Origin: Roseovarius mucosus DSM 17069
GTDB lineage: Bacteria > Pseudomonadota > Alphaproteobacteria > Rhodobacterales > Rhodobacteraceae
DNA: 64,000 bases
Assembly: GCF_000768555.3 (NCBI RefSeq)
Contig: NZ_KN293978.2
Location: forward strand, 1 to 64,000
Reading direction: 5' to 3'
Below, in pieces: positions 63,365-64,000 of this stretch. The translations under genes and the position numbers were made by a program. How positions within the stretch are numbered: position 1 is the stretch's first letter; each line of letters begins with the position of its first letter. Under the pieces are notes generated by a model. The model saw nothing but the letters and a program-made list of their open reading frames with translations. It did no database searches and was not told where the DNA came from.

Positions 63365-64000
63365 ATGATCCCTTCGATCCTGCCAACCTATAACCGCGCG
63401 CCGCTCTCTTTCGTCAAAGGCGAGGGGGCTTGGTTGATCGAGGCGGACGGGCGACGTTTTCTCGATCTGGGCGCGGGCATTGCAGTCAACGCGCTGGGCC
63501 ATGCGCACCCCAAGCTGGTCGCAGCGCTGACCGAACAGGCCGGGGCGCTCTGGCATACCTCGAACCTCTATCAGATCCCGAAACAACAGGAGCTTGCCGA
63601 CCGGCTGGTGGCGGCGAGTTTTGCCGACACGGTCTTTTTCACCAATTCCGGCACCGAGGCCTGCGAATTGGCGGTCAAGATGGCGCGCAAGCACTTCTAT
63701 GATGCAGGCCAGCCCGACCGCACGGACATCATCACCTTCGAGGGGTCCTTTCACGGCCGGTCCTCGGCGGGGATTGCCGCCGCCGGATCGGAAAAGATGA
63801 CCAAGGGCTTTGGTCCGCTCCTGCCCGGCTTCAAGCATGTCGGTTGGGGCGATCATGAGGGGCTGCATGCCGCGATTGACGATCATACCGCCGCCATCCT
63901 GATCGAGCCGGTGCAGGGCGAGGGCGGCATCCGCCCGCTGCCAGATCAATGCCTCAAGGGGCTGCGCGCCCTCTGCGATGAACGCGGCATCCTGCTTATC
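63365..64000 (+). CDS. argD: Acetylornithine aminotransferase (partial, cut by window end)
   Basis: The first 212 codons are present. ArgD converts N-acetylglutamate semialdehyde to acetylornithine in arginine synthesis and is a class III PLP aminotransferase. Visible motifs are FLDLGAGIAVNALGHAHP (36-53), FFTNSGTEACELAVKMARKH (pyridoxal-phosphate site) and GSFHGRSSAGIAAAGSEK. The PLP-binding lysine lies beyond the window. AAGGA precedes ATG 63365. The frame continues open to 64000. Confidence 0.93.
   Translation, partial: MIPSILPTYNRAPLSFVKGEGAWLIEADGRRFLDLGAGIAVNALGHAHPKLVAALTEQAGALWHTSNLYQIPKQQELADRLVAASFADTVFFTNSGTEACELAVKMARKHFYDAGQPDRTDIITFEGSFHGRSSAGIAAAGSEKMTKGFGPLLPGFKHVGWGDHEGLHAAIDDHTAAILIEPVQGEGGIRPLPDQCLKGLRALCDERGILLI

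Overview
The window is high-GC alphaproteobacterial chromosome, and gene content and order point to the Roseobacter group of Rhodobacteraceae. Supporting signs are a three-subunit molybdenum hydroxylase of the form II CO-dehydrogenase type with CoxD/CoxE/XdhC accessory genes, a GTTC-N7-GTTC SOS box in front of lexA, a carboxy(nor)spermidine route to polyamines, an RTX-type acidic protein, a non-pyrrolysine MttB homologue, and a dispersed palindromic intergenic repeat. Nearly all of the window is ordinary chromosome. Only the first about 1.7 kb, left of a tRNA-Arg gene, looks acquired: an IS21-like end abuts a beheaded TniQ gene in AT-richer DNA.

Layout. 1-1804: IS end, tniQ remnant, paired repeats, tRNA-Arg(UCU). 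1847-7235 (minus strand): truA, dnaB, pyrE, pyrC and a conserved gene of unknown function. 7438-17742 (plus): coxD-type AAA+ ATPase, coxE, XdhC-family protein, molybdopterin-binding protein, coxS-coxL-coxM, then a PLP-dependent ammonia-lyase and an M24 peptidase. 17771-18866 (minus): LysR regulator of the LsrB/VtlR type with an anti-Shine-Dalgarno sRNA candidate beside it. 19035-30367 (plus): fused indolepyruvate ferredoxin oxidoreductase, acyltransferase, murI, argC, ccmE, a muramidase/holin pair, ccmF, ccmH, enoyl-CoA hydratase. 30373-35625 (minus): RTX protein, gltA, gltX. 35706-38443: comEC converging on lexA. 38617-41022: polyamine pair. 41072-52252: chemotaxis cluster (one receptor on minus, then STAS-cheY-cheA-cheW-mcp-cheW-cheR-cheB and an MCP-like coiled-coil protein on plus). 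52447-54120: mttB homologue with a tiny upstream ORF. 54253-58647: cysS, cimA and a squalene/phytoene-synthase-family protein. 58653-61761 (minus): TetR regulator, sterol-desaturase-family enzyme, small membrane protein, EamA transporter. 61925-64000 (plus): MFS transporter and the start of argD.

The most interesting unannotated signals are regulatory. (1) A LysR gene of the LsrB/VtlR type, a T-N11-A box, a promoter and an about 80-nt RNA with an exposed anti-SD stretch and a strong terminator, resembling the rhizobial VtlR/LsrB-AbcR arrangement. (2) A 13-codon ORF with three Cys codons, followed at once by a perfect hairpin, in front of cysS. (3) A 17-codon ORF with six Arg codons inside a strong stem-loop in front of argD. 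(4) A perfect 21-bp palindrome over the promoter of the indolepyruvate oxidoreductase gene. (5) Two tandem CCTTG-NN-CAAGG palindromes upstream of tetR. All calls come from reading the sequence alone; no database search was run, and family names rest on recognised motifs.
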